Shown: in pieces, positions 54,364 to 62,804 of the stretch
Layout of the letters: every line of letters starts with the position of its first letter
Numbering within the stretch: the first letter of the stretch is position 1
Source: Rhizobium sp. Root708
GTDB lineage: Bacteria; Pseudomonadota; Alphaproteobacteria; Rhizobiales; Rhizobiaceae
Direction: 5' to 3'
DNA length: 64,000 nucleotides
NCBI RefSeq assembly: GCF_001429725.1
Contig: NZ_LMHV01000004.1
Span: 119,481-183,480 of the forward strand
Made by a program: the position numbers and the translations under genes
Notes under the pieces: model-generated
Seen by the model: only the letters and a program-made list of their open reading frames with translations
Told to the model about the DNA's origin: nothing
Database searches by the model: none

Positions 54364-56058
54364 ATGAATGGATATGTGCGCCCGGGAAACAGTCAGCCAG
54401 GCTGGCTGTTTCCTGCCGTTTTCGCGGTCGTCCTGCTCCTCAGCGTGATTCCGCTTGCGCGTCTCGCGGTCGCCGGAATTGCGGCTCTCGCGCGGGGCGG
54501 GGCGATGTCCGTGCTGGCCGATCCGGCACTTTGGTCGGCGACCTATTACACGCTGGTCACAGCTGTTCTCGGCACCGTCATTTCCTTGCTGATCGGATGC
54601 AGCTTCGCGTTTCTGCTCACGCTGACGAATATCGCCGGCAAAGGCATTGCCGGCTTTTGCTTCGTGCTGCCGATGATGATCCCGCCCCAGGTGACGGCGC
54701 TTGCCTGGGTGCAGATGTCGGGACCATCGAGTCCGCTGCTGAAGGCCCTGCATATCGCGCCGCCGCTCGGGACGCCGCAGCCGCTCTATTCGGTCGGCGG
54801 AATCGCTCTTCTCTATGGCGTCCAGCACGCGCCGCTGGTCTATCTTGCCCTGCGGGCGGGCCTGATGTCGCTGCCCCGCGACGGCGTCGAGGCCGCGCGG
54901 CTGTCTGGTGCTTCCAGTCTTCGGGTATTTCTCGACATCATCCTGCCGCTGTCGCTTCCAGGGATCATTGCGGGTGCCGCGATCTCCTTCGTGTCCTGCA
55001 CCGGCAATTTCGGCATTCCAGCGATTCTCGGAATACCGGCGTCGATCTATACGCTACCGACGCTGATTTTCACCAAGTTCTCGGCCTTCACGAGCCGCAC
55101 CTTCGGAGACGTCGCGCTGCTCTCCGCCATGATCGCTCTGATATCGATCGCCGGCCTTGCCGCTCAGGATCGTGCGCTCCGCGGGCGTGATTATCGCGTA
55201 CTCGGTCTGTCGGGCGCTGCGGCGGCCTTTGATCTCGGCGGCTGGCGGTTTCTGGCGCTGCCGTTCATCTGGGTCGTGCTCTTCTTCATGCTTGCGGCGC
55301 CGTTCTTCGCGCTTCTGGCCGGCGCGCTCGTTCCGGCTTACGGCGTGCCGCTGACATTCAAGACGATGTCCTTTTCTGCCTTTTACGAAATCCTCTTTCG
55401 CCAGACGGTAACACGTACGGCCTTCGTAAATTCCATCTCCCTGGCGGCTGGCGCTGCGCTGTGTCTCCTGCCAGTGACCATTCTTGCCGCGACTGCGCTG
55501 ACGCGGCGGCGTGACCTGATCGGGCGGTTCGTTTCCAGCGCCATCGAAATTCCCTATTCGCTGCCGGGCATCGTGATCGCGGTGTCCTTCATCCTGGTGT
55601 TTGCAGCGCCCCTGCCGTTCCTTCACGTGACCGTCTACGGGACGATCTGGATCATCTTCATCGCGTATCTTTCGAGCTTCTTCGCCGTCAGCTTGAAGCC
55701 TGTCGTCAGCGCGTTCCACCAGCTCGATCCGTCATTGGAGGAGGCGGCAAGGCTGTCGGGCGCCGGATTCTTCCGACGGCTTTTCGACATCATCGTGCCG
55801 CTGGTCGCGCCCGCCGCCGGAGCTTCGGTCATTCTCGTGTTTCTCATCGCCTGCAACGAGCTGACCATCTCGGCTCTTCTCTGGTCCGCCGGCACGCAGA
55901 CGCTTGGTGTTGCTATCTACAATCTCGATGACAGCGGCAGTTCCGATCTTGCATCGGCGCTCTCCGTGCTTGTCGTCGTTATGGTCGTTTCCATGATGCT
56001 TGTTCTCGAATTGCTTGCAAAACGATTGCCGGCCGGAGTGATCCCGTGGCGAAGCTGA
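54364..56058 (+). CDS. ABC importer permease, fused two-domain (FbpB/ThiP-type)
   Basis: 564 aa with about 12 TM helices and two EAA loops: EAARLSGASSLRVFLDIILP (about 178) and EEAARLSGAGFFRRLFDIIV (about 460), showing two permease domains in one chain, as in AfuB/FbpB and ThiP. Starts 18 bp after the binding-protein gene and overlaps the ATPase gene by 13 bp. Confidence 0.93.
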   Translation: MNGYVRPGNSQPGWLFPAVFAVVLLLSVIPLARLAVAGIAALARGGAMSVLADPALWSATYYTLVTAVLGTVISLLIGCSFAFLLTLTNIAGKGIAGFCFVLPMMIPPQVTALAWVQMSGPSSPLLKALHIAPPLGTPQPLYSVGGIALLYGVQHAPLVYLALRAGLMSLPRDGVEAARLSGASSLRVFLDIILPLSLPGIIAGAAISFVSCTGNFGIPAILGIPASIYTLPTLIFTKFSAFTSRTFGDVALLSAMIALISIAGLAAQDRALRGRDYRVLGLSGAAAAFDLGGWRFLALPFIWVVLFFMLAAPFFALLAGALVPAYGVPLTFKTMSFSAFYEILFRQTVTRTAFVNSISLAAGAALCLLPVTILAATALTRRRDLIGRFVSSAIEIPYSLPGIVIAVSFILVFAAPLPFLHVTVYGTIWIIFIAYLSSFFAVSLKPVVSAFHQLDPSLEEAARLSGAGFFRRLFDIIVPLVAPAAGASVILVFLIACNELTISALLWSAGTQTLGVAIYNLDDSGSSDLASALSVLVVVMVVSMMLVLELLAKRLPAGVIPWRS

Positions 56059-57068
56059 TCCTCAATCGTCTGGCAAAGGACTTCGGCACCGGCCGTCCGG
56101 CCGTGAACGGCTTTTCGCTCGATGTTCGCGAAGGCGGCTTTCTAGCGTTGCTCGGGCCTTCCGGCTGCGGAAAAACGACGGTCCTGCGCATGGTCGCGGG
56201 GTTCGAGACGCCGACCGACGGCTCGATCCATCTTGGCGAGAGGCTGCTCGCGGACGCCGCGCAATCGCTGCCGCCGGAGCGGCGAAACATGGCGATGGTG
56301 TTTCAATCCTACGCGCTCTGGCCGCACATGAGCGTTGCCGACAATGTCGGCTATCCCCTGAAGGTGCGTGGCATCAAGGGCGATTCCTACCGCCGGAAGG
56401 TAGGCGAAGCGCTGGCAGCCGTCCGACTTGAAGCCTATGCCGACCGGCGTCCGGCCAACCTCTCCGGCGGCCAGCGTCAGCGCGTTGCACTGGCGCGCTG
56501 CCTGGTGACGTCGCCCGATGTCGTTTTGCTCGACGAACCGCTCGCCAATCTCGACCGGCACCTGAAGCAGGAGATGGAAGAGACGTTTCGCGAGTTCCAT
56601 CAGAGGTCCGGCGCGACGATGATCTATGTCACGCACGACCAGAGCGAGGCGATGGCGCTGGCGACCGACGTTGCCGTCATGTCGGAGGGCAAGCTGCTGC
56701 AGGTGGCGGCCCCGGCGGAGATTTACGCGCGGCCGGAGGGCCGCATCGTCGGCGGATTGATCGGGCGCGGCGCCATCCTGTCCGTCAATTGCGCGATGGA
56801 GGGGAGCCGGCAGCTTACCTGGGATCGGATCGCTCCGCTTCTGGCCGGCGCCGATGGTTTGCCGGCTGAGATCCTTGTCCGTCAGGAAGACGTGAGGATC
56901 GGCGCGGAAGGGGTGCCGGCGAGGGTCGTGTCGTCCCTTTACGAGGGGGAGCGTTACGCAGTGAAGCTCGCGCTCGCGGATGGCCAGATTGTCAGGGCTT
57001 TCAGTCGCGTGCCCGTCAGTGTCGGCGAGAGCATGAATGTCGTTATCCGCAGTGCCTGGCGCCTGTGA
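56046..57068 (+). CDS. ABC importer ATPase (FbpC/PotA-type)
   Basis: 340 aa. Walker A GPSGCGKTTVLRMVAGFETP, Q-loop VFQSYALWPHMSVADNVGYP, signature LSGGQRQRVALARCLV, Walker B VVLLDEPLANLDRHL, switch His in YVTHDQSEAMALATDV; C-terminal TOBE-like domain about 240-340. GTG start at 56046 overlaps the permease gene. Completes the importer. Confidence 0.95.
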   Translation: MAKLILNRLAKDFGTGRPAVNGFSLDVREGGFLALLGPSGCGKTTVLRMVAGFETPTDGSIHLGERLLADAAQSLPPERRNMAMVFQSYALWPHMSVADNVGYPLKVRGIKGDSYRRKVGEALAAVRLEAYADRRPANLSGGQRQRVALARCLVTSPDVVLLDEPLANLDRHLKQEMEETFREFHQRSGATMIYVTHDQSEAMALATDVAVMSEGKLLQVAAPAEIYARPEGRIVGGLIGRGAILSVNCAMEGSRQLTWDRIAPLLAGADGLPAEILVRQEDVRIGAEGVPARVVSSLYEGERYAVKLALADGQIVRAFSRVPVSVGESMNVVIRSAWRL

Positions 57069-57138
57069 TTGCGTCAACGGGCTTTTCCGGCGCGATTTTC
57101 GCCACTACTAATGGTGCCCGATCAACCGGAAATGTCTG

Positions 57139-58248
57139 ATGTCGCTTCGTATTGCCACCTTCAATGTCGAGAACCTCATGACGCGTTTCGACTTCACCGG
57201 CTTTCGCAATCAGCTGCGTCAGGATCGTGTCATCAAGCTCTTCGACGTAAAGAGCGAAGGCGTCTACCAGCAGCTTGAACAGGCTCGCGTCATCGCATCG
57301 ACAGACGATACGCGCCAGATGACGGCCCTGGCGGTCGCCGATGCCGATGCCGACATCCTCTGCCTGCAGGAGGTCGACAACATGGAGGCCCTGCAGGCGT
57401 TCGAATACAACTATCTGTTTCGCATGGTCGGCAATGGATACCGGCAGAAATATCTCGTCGAAGGAAACGATAGCAGGGGCATAGATGTCGCGGTCCTGAT
57501 GCGCGAGGAGACGCGGGACGGGCGCAAGATCGAGCTCAAGGAGATCAAGAGCCACGCGATGCTGACATATCGCGACCTCGGGCTTTTCAACGATGAGCTG
57601 GTGCGAACGAACCGTATCGACGACAAGATCTTCAAGCGTGACTGCCTCGAACTCGATCTTCTGATCGGCGGCGTGCCGCTGTCGCTCTTTGTCGTGCACC
57701 TCAAATCGATGGATGGGCCACGGGTCGATGGCGTCGACAGCCGGCACGGCACCATGCCGGTGCGTCGCGGGGAAACCGAAGCAGTGCGACGTATCATCGA
57801 GGATCGCTTTGTAGGCGAGGCCTCCGACCAGCGTTTCGTCATTTGCGGCGACATGAACGATTATCAGGAACGCGTGGACGTCATCGGGCGACGCCGGACC
57901 GGCTATCGCTTCGAATACCGGCAGGAAACGGAAAGCGCGCTCGACGTCTTCAGCCGAGACGGCTTCGCCGAAAACGTCGTTCGGCGGCGGGACCCCCTCG
58001 ATCGATGGACGCTCTATCACGCGCGCGGCCCTGAAGAACAATGGCTATGCCAGCTCGACTACCTCTGGCTCTCGCCGTTCCTTGCGAATCGCAACGCCGG
58101 ACGATTGCCTGAGATCATCCGGCGTGGACAGCCTTTCCGCACCGTCTTTCCGCCGGGGCAGGAGGTCGAGCGCTATCCGCGCACAGGTTGGGACCGGCCG
58201 AAGGCATCCGACCACTGCCCTGTCGTCATGGAGATCGATCTGGTATGA
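57139..58248 (+). CDS. Endonuclease/exonuclease/phosphatase family protein
   Basis: 369 aa of the EEP superfamily (DNase I/APE-like). MSLRIATFNVENLMTRFD (Asn), DADILCLQEVDNMEALQ (metal-binding Glu), VVHLKSMDGPRVDGVDS (His), FVICGDMNDYQERV (Asp/Asn), QLDYLWLSP and ASDHCPVVMEIDL (Asp-His at the end) place all metal/catalytic residues. Substrate, nucleic acid or phosphoester, unresolved. Translationally coupled by ATGA to the following Nudix gene. Confidence 0.9.
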   Translation: MSLRIATFNVENLMTRFDFTGFRNQLRQDRVIKLFDVKSEGVYQQLEQARVIASTDDTRQMTALAVADADADILCLQEVDNMEALQAFEYNYLFRMVGNGYRQKYLVEGNDSRGIDVAVLMREETRDGRKIELKEIKSHAMLTYRDLGLFNDELVRTNRIDDKIFKRDCLELDLLIGGVPLSLFVVHLKSMDGPRVDGVDSRHGTMPVRRGETEAVRRIIEDRFVGEASDQRFVICGDMNDYQERVDVIGRRRTGYRFEYRQETESALDVFSRDGFAENVVRRRDPLDRWTLYHARGPEEQWLCQLDYLWLSPFLANRNAGRLPEIIRRGQPFRTVFPPGQEVERYPRTGWDRPKASDHCPVVMEIDLV

Positions 58249-58991
58249 CCTTGCATTATTCCGAGGACTTCATTGGCTGGCCCGAAGAGCGGGTGGTGTT
58301 TCCACTTGCAAATCTCGAACTGCGCGTGCTGCCGGGGGATCATCCGTTCTATCTGGCGGAACGCGATGCCATCGCCGAAAACTGGACGAAGGAAGTCGCC
58401 GCCAATCCAGCGCTCTTCGATGGTCGCATGCTTTTTCAGAAGCGCCTGGAGCTGCGGGACGGCAAGCTGCTTGGCGAGAGCCACATCGTTCCATTCTCGA
58501 CCTTCATGTGGTGGCGCCGGCAGGAGAAGCGGCACGGAGGCGTCCATCTCTTCGCCTATCCGGTGCTTGCAACGTCGGATAATGCTCTCGTTGCGATCCG
58601 CATGGGTGCGCATACGGCCAATCCCGGTCAGGTCTATTTTGCCGCCGGCTCGTTCGAGCCCGAGGATGTCGTTGACGGACACTGCGACGTTGAGGCGAAC
58701 ATGCGCCGGGAAGTGCTTGAGGAGACCGGCTTCGATCTTTCGGACGCGCAAGCGGATGACGGTTATTTCGCGGTTCGCAACAGGCGGGTGGTGACGCTGC
58801 TCAAGGTGTTCCGCTTCGACCTTACCGCCGATGAGGTGATCGAGAAGATCGAGGCGCACATGCTTGTCGCCGACGACAAGGAAATCGCCGGCGCGGTGGC
58901 CATCCGGTCGGCGGACCCGAAGGCCCAGCCGTACAATATCGCCATGCTGCCGGTGATCGAATGGTACTTCGGCCAGAAGGTGAATAGGTAA
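58245..58991 (+). CDS. Nudix hydrolase-like protein
   Basis: 248 aa. The C-terminal Nudix core REVLEETGFDLSDAQADDGY is present, but the upstream half of the Nudix box is not canonical (the usual Glu position reads C-D-V-E), so catalysis may be altered or a variant signature is used. The N-terminal about 110 residues form a domain of unknown type with HYSEDFIGWPEERVVFPLAN. ATGA overlap with the EEP gene suggests joint function in nucleotide or nucleic acid phosphoester metabolism. Confidence 0.83.
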   Translation: MTLHYSEDFIGWPEERVVFPLANLELRVLPGDHPFYLAERDAIAENWTKEVAANPALFDGRMLFQKRLELRDGKLLGESHIVPFSTFMWWRRQEKRHGGVHLFAYPVLATSDNALVAIRMGAHTANPGQVYFAAGSFEPEDVVDGHCDVEANMRREVLEETGFDLSDAQADDGYFAVRNRRVVTLLKVFRFDLTADEVIEKIEAHMLVADDKEIAGAVAIRSADPKAQPYNIAMLPVIEWYFGQKVNR

Positions 58992-59056
58992 CGCCTTGCG
59001 CTTGATCTCGTGCTCGGGCAGTTTGACGGCACGAGGATCGATACGAGGAGGCCGAT

Positions 59057-59968
59057 GTGGCGCGCAGCTACAGCGTCTATGACGTGTTCACCGACCGCAA
59101 GCTGGCAGGCAATCCGCTGGCAGTCATCTTCGACGGAGACGACCTGAGCGATGAAGCCATGCAGGCTATCGCCAAGGAGATCAACCTTTCGGAAACGGTC
59201 TTCGTCCGCCAGTCCGACAATCCCGCCTATACAGCCCGGATCCGGATCTTCACGCCAGGGCGCGAGCTTCCGTTTGCCGGACATCCGACCGTCGGGACGG
59301 CGATCGCGCTTGCCGAGCGGGCGCAGGCCGGCACGCCTCTCGATAGCGTCTGCGTTCTGGAAGAAAACATCGGCCCCGTCAGATGTGCGGTGAAGCTCAG
59401 CGCCGAGGGCGCAAGTTTTGCGGAATTCGACCTGCCGCGCAAATCGCAGCAGATCAACATGCCGCTCGACAAGATCGGGATTGCGCAAGCGCTGTCGCTG
59501 AAGCAGACCGAGATCGGCTTCGAGAATCATGTTCCGTCGCTTTGGACCGCGGGGGTCGCCTTCCTGTTGATCCCGGTGCACGACGTCGGCGCCGTTCAGC
59601 GCATGGAATTCGATCCGCAGCTATGGGAGGCGACGGTGCCCTTCGTCGATGGGGCGCTGGCTTCCGCCTACATCTACTGTCGGGGCGGCGTGAACCACGT
59701 AGCGAAGTTTCATGCGCGCATGTTTGCGAGCGGCATGGGGATCGTCGAGGATCCGGCGACGGGTTCGGCGGCCGCCGCACTGTCCGGTGCCATCCACCAT
59801 TTCGACAGGCTGACGGATGGCCACCACGGCGTTCTCATAGAGCAGGGCGTGGAGATGGGCCGGCCGTCGTTTATTCACCTGCACATGGATATCGAAGGCG
59901 GGGCGATCGCAAATGCCCGGATTGGCGGGCAAGCGGTGCGTCTGGCGAGCGGTACATTGGACCTTTGA
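59057..59968 (+). CDS. PhzF family isomerase/epimerase
   Basis: 303 aa of two diaminopimelate-epimerase-like halves. N-terminal MARSYSVYDVFTDRKLAGNP and catalytic glutamate E46 in INLSETVFV, GHPTVGTA in FAGHPTVGTAIAL, and the second GSAAAALSGAIHHFD (ATGSAAAAL). Family catalyses isomerisations by acid/base Glu; the best-known member is PhzF of phenazine synthesis, but no phenazine genes are here. GTG start at 59057 with GAGGAG 6 nt upstream. Confidence 0.9.
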   Translation: MARSYSVYDVFTDRKLAGNPLAVIFDGDDLSDEAMQAIAKEINLSETVFVRQSDNPAYTARIRIFTPGRELPFAGHPTVGTAIALAERAQAGTPLDSVCVLEENIGPVRCAVKLSAEGASFAEFDLPRKSQQINMPLDKIGIAQALSLKQTEIGFENHVPSLWTAGVAFLLIPVHDVGAVQRMEFDPQLWEATVPFVDGALASAYIYCRGGVNHVAKFHARMFASGMGIVEDPATGSAAAALSGAIHHFDRLTDGHHGVLIEQGVEMGRPSFIHLHMDIEGGAIANARIGGQAVRLASGTLDL

Positions 59969-60092
59969 TTTCATTGCATTTCAGCCATGCACAAAAAATC
60001 TCGCATTGGCGAAAGAATTTTCGGAAGGGCGCTAGACAAGCCGAACGATCCTGTTTATACGCCCTCTCACACCACGCAAACACAGCGCGGAC

Positions 60093-60168
<76 letters not shown>

Positions 60169-60207
60169 AACTTTTCCTTTTGTTGCCAAGGGGTTGAGTT
60201 ATCTTAA

Positions 60208-60269
60208 TAAAAGATCACATCAACGCTAAAAGATCACAATGGGATCACGTAGCCCCCAAAAAGATCAAA
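60208..60269. repeat. Iteron-like GATCA direct repeats beside the tRNA
   Basis: Two copies of TAAAAGATCACA (60208-60219 and 60227-60238, 19-bp period), then GATCAC at 60243 and AAAAAGATCAAA at 60258-60269. GATCA start positions are 60213, 60232, 60243 and 60262, spaced 19, 11 and 19 bp, starting 40 bp after the tRNA 3' end. They resemble arm-type integrase sites next to an att core. Confidence 0.4.
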
Positions 60270-60380
60270 TGCAATCGCGTTGACACGCCCTGTTTTTCCC
60301 AGCCAGTTGGTCGTGGATAGCGTGCTGCCGAAAGCGCTCCAACCGCGTCTCTCGGTAGCTAGTCATCTCTAAGTTCAAAG

Positions 60381-60524
60381 CCGAGGAACGTAATCTCGGG
60401 TGCGGTGCTCGAAGAGCAGCTCGGGGGCTCGATCACCCGTGAATGGCGTGACGAAGGCCTGCGCCTGATCGTCGAATTGCCGTCCCTCGACCGCGTCGGC
60501 CGCAGTCTCAAATCGAATCCCTGA
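60381..60524 (+). pseudogene. C-terminal fragment of a sensor histidine kinase (HWE/ATPase-like)
   Basis: A frame ending at TGA 60522-60524 reads ISGAVLEEQLGGSITREWRD then EGLRLIVELPSLDRVGRSLK, resembling the tail of HWE-type histidine-kinase ATPase domains. No start or kinase core is upstream; it is a remnant. The rest of 60169-60541 (including the iterons) has no other supported gene. Confidence 0.5.
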
Positions 60525-60541
60525 ACCACGCTGCCCGCGAG

Positions 60542-60727
60542 CTACCTCAGTGCATGTTCGATCCGCTCAACATTGTGCGCGGGAACTTCGTCGCCGCGCT
60601 CGGCCGCTGCGATCTCGGCGATCGTCAGGCCGGTCGTGATAGCAAGGTTCTCCAGGCTGGAACCCTTGGCAAGTCGACCTTTATGCAAGGCGTTAGACGC
60701 CTCGAAGTTCTTCGATACGTGATCCAT
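60542..60727 (-). CDS. Small HTH-like hypothetical protein
   Basis: 61 aa with LENLAITTGLTIAEIAAAER, a helix-turn-helix-like block, ending EVPAHNVERIEHALR. ATG at 60727 follows GGAG. Upstream of it on the same strand is a second small basic protein gene (60791-60955). Function unknown; resembles small accessory regulators seen in islands. Confidence 0.6.
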   Translation of the reverse strand: MDHVSKNFEASNALHKGRLAKGSSLENLAITTGLTIAEIAAAERGDEVPAHNVERIEHALR

Positions 60728-60790
60728 TGAATTCTCCGATTTTTGAAATTGCGTTCTTGCGCAAGGAATCTCCCTCCACAATCCCGCTGT

Positions 60791-60955
60791 TTACTTGTGC
60801 GGCCTCGCTGCGAGCCTGAGCTTACGCAGCCTCTCCGTCTTCTCTTCACGCCGGCGACGCTCGTCATCGACCGCTTCCTGCGCGATAGTGTTCGTGCGCT
60901 CGACCGCGGCCGCGCGCTGGCCGACGGTCAAGGTTCGTTTGATCCTTGAAACCAT
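60791..60955 (-). CDS. Small basic hypothetical protein
   Basis: 54 aa, ATG at 60955 to TAA at 60791: MVSRIKRTLTVGQRAAAVER then TNTIAQEAVDDERRRREEK and a Lys/Arg-rich end RLRKLRLAARPHK. Predicted helical, basic, with no known domain. Lies upstream of the HTH-like gene on the same strand with a 63-bp gap. Confidence 0.55.
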   Translation of the reverse strand: MVSRIKRTLTVGQRAAAVERTNTIAQEAVDDERRRREEKTERLRKLRLAARPHK

Positions 60956-61280
60956 GATATCCATCTATCTGAGTGGTCCGGGATATATGGGAATTTGCAC
61001 GCGGTCTCACAACGCATGGCTGTCCTTCGCGGGACGCGTAGATCGCCCTATTGAAGCGCCCGGCACCCGTCATCATCTAATGTCCACACCCGTATCGATG
61101 ACAGCAAAGGCGACACCCCTCTCCGTCGCGCGGCGGTCGTCCGGGATGGACGAGGGCGCTCCCTGTAACCGGGTCGAGCGCCCTTAGTGTTTCTGTGCGT
61201 CACCAAGATTGCCCCGCACTGGGGTGAACGATCCACGGCAGGCAGCGTTGTACGAGCAGACCATCAGAAGGAGATTTACG
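60956..61280. other. Intergenic stretch with hairpin, no gene seen
   Basis: 325 bp without a supported coding gene. A perfect 8-bp stem GGGCGCTC/GAGCGCCC (61154-61161 and 61176-61183) with a 14-nt loop followed by TTA could be a terminator. The stretch ends in the AAGGAG site of the next gene. Confidence 0.5.
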
Positions 61281-61463
61281 ATGGGCACGAATGATACGAA
61301 CGCAACTCCCGAACAACGCCGCCCGGCGGACGTTCACCCGACGCCCTCGAACCCAGAACCCGCCGACGATGAATCCATGGCACCGACCTTCGTCCAGCCG
61401 GCAGGCAAGAAGGACGAGAGCGAACAGCCGATAGTGAACCCGGTGACAGGCGCGCCGATGTAG
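61281..61463 (+). CDS. Small acidic disordered protein
   Basis: 60 aa: a Pro/Glu/Asp/Asn-rich sequence with no predicted fold (MGTNDTNATPEQRRPADVHP, then DDESMAPTFVQPAGKKDESE). ATG at 61281 has AAGGAG about 8 nt upstream. Six bases separate it from the next gene, so probably co-transcribed. Function unknown. Confidence 0.6.
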   Translation: MGTNDTNATPEQRRPADVHPTPSNPEPADDESMAPTFVQPAGKKDESEQPIVNPVTGAPM

Positions 61464-61469
61464 GAATTA

Positions 61470-62051
61470 ATGACTTCGACTCCACAGCTAGACGATGAAG
61501 ACGACCATCCCGCGAGCGAGACGATCTCGTTCGCCTTCGACAGGATGACCGTCGCGCGGTTCTGGGAGACGTTTCCGAACGCCCGCTGGAACGACGCCCT
61601 CCAGGCTTGGACGGTTCCTGGCGTCACGGCCCGACGCCGCATCGACAGATGGCTCGCATCCGAAGCGAACCGCCACGATCCTTTCGAGCAGGAAAGCGGC
61701 CGCGACGCCTACGCGTTCGAGCCGATCCTCAGTCCATATTTGCAAGTCTACGAACGGGGCTTCCGAATTAAAACCCCGTTCTCCCGGACGGTCGTCGACG
61801 AGCTCCGGCAGGTATCCTTCGCGCGCTGGAACAGCGACGACAAAGTCTGGGAAATTCCCTTCGCGTCCTACGACGATCTGCAGCATCGGTGGGAAGCCAT
61901 GGACGCGGCGGCAAAGAGGGCGGAACCGGAAGAGCATGAAAGCGTGCCGAGGCCCGGAATGGTACCGAAGAGGAGGCGAAGACGAAGCGGCGGACAACGG
62001 AGCGAAAGAAGCACAGGCTTCCCGTATCGAGCGACGACCTTCCTTCGATAG
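61470..62051 (+). CDS. HARP-like double-repeat hypothetical protein
   Basis: 193 aa. Two similar blocks: FAFDRMTVARFWETFPNARW followed by NDALQAWTVPG, and FSRTVVDELRQVSFARWNSD followed by DKVWEIPFASYDDLQHRWEA. Shared ARW-N-[AD]-[DA]-x-x-[AK]-[VA]-W-x-[IV]-P pattern resembles the HARP domain of SMARCAL1/annealing helicases, but no helicase is fused. Basic C-terminal tail RRRRR. Possibly a single-strand DNA or replication-fork-binding protein; function unknown. Confidence 0.6.
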   Translation: MTSTPQLDDEDDHPASETISFAFDRMTVARFWETFPNARWNDALQAWTVPGVTARRRIDRWLASEANRHDPFEQESGRDAYAFEPILSPYLQVYERGFRIKTPFSRTVVDELRQVSFARWNSDDKVWEIPFASYDDLQHRWEAMDAAAKRAEPEEHESVPRPGMVPKRRRRRSGGQRSERSTGFPYRATTFLR

Positions 62052-62156
62052 GTAGGCCGGTGGCGACCGCGACCTACGGGATCGTGGTCATAACGGACGT
62101 CACGGGCGAAATCGTTGATCCGAGAGAGGTTATCGAGCACCACCCGGATGCGAGCA

Positions 62157-62342
62157 ATGAACATGTCAGGACCGAATGGCGCACTGCACACCTGGCCGTC
62201 GCGAGCAACACCGGGCGAATACGAGAAAGTACGTGGCTGGTGGCTGCCTACGCTCGACGAGTTGAGAGACGCCAGGCGGGATGCCAGGTCTCGTGACCGT
62301 CGGCGCAGGAAGGATAAGCCGCCTTCACATGTAGACCCATGA
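62157..62342 (+). CDS. Small Arg-rich hypothetical protein (tentative)
   Basis: 61 aa, MNMSGPNGALHTWPSRATPG, then EYEKVRGWWLPTLDELRDAR and a long RDARSRDRRRRKDK tail. Tentative because an overlapping frame 62060-62296 in another phase is also open; no strong ribosome-binding site decides between them. Confidence 0.35.
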   Translation: MNMSGPNGALHTWPSRATPGEYEKVRGWWLPTLDELRDARRDARSRDRRRRKDKPPSHVDP

Positions 62343-62492
62343 GTTCCGGTGTTCGTCAGAACCCCTTTAGGCTCAACGCCTGGCTGCGTCACGATAACTC
62401 AAGCGGCTCGACGCCAATGCAGAGGGAAGAAATTTTCGCAACAACGGCGCTCTCTGCGAGTTTCGTCCTGACGGAACGACAGGAGCCCCAAT

Positions 62493-62801
62493 ATGGCAGA
62501 TGACAGCACCGTTACCATCCGCGCCGATTTCACCACGCGGGAGGCTGCAGACCTTGCCGTTGAGCATCTCGTACAGCAACTCGGAATTTCCAGGCCAGAC
62601 GTCTTTGTCCAATCCGCGGCGGTGGAGAACACATCCGGTTCGAAGGCCTCGGGCGGCGACGCCGCGCACGGGGACGGATCCCGTGATGATGAGCCACTCG
62701 CCGTTGACGTCGAGGTCTCGGTGGATATCGCCGCTAGCCAGCTTCCCAAGGTCAACCGGATCTTCGGAGACCTAGGCGCGATGCGCGTATCGAGTCACTA
62801 G
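62493..62801 (+). CDS. Hypothetical protein, 102 aa
   Basis: MADDSTVTIRADFTTREAAD, with VEHLVQQLGISRPDVFV and a closing VDIAASQLPKVNRIFGDLGA. The two half-patterns look like a small alpha/beta ferredoxin-like fold with a disordered Gly/Asp middle. AGGAG 9 nt upstream of ATG. Ends 3 bp before the FAD monooxygenase. Function unknown. Confidence 0.65.
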   Translation: MADDSTVTIRADFTTREAADLAVEHLVQQLGISRPDVFVQSAAVENTSGSKASGGDAAHGDGSRDDEPLAVDVEVSVDIAASQLPKVNRIFGDLGAMRVSSH

Positions 62802-62804
62802 CCG

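Noticed and set aside
60208..60269. CRISPR-like direct repeats
   Set aside because: Repeats of 12 bp at 19-bp spacing with no uniform spacer or cas genes; recorded as iteron-like instead.
62060..62296. 78-codon frame from GTG 62060
   Set aside because: Overlaps the tentative 62157 frame in another phase; neither has decisive evidence, so only one was listed at low confidence.
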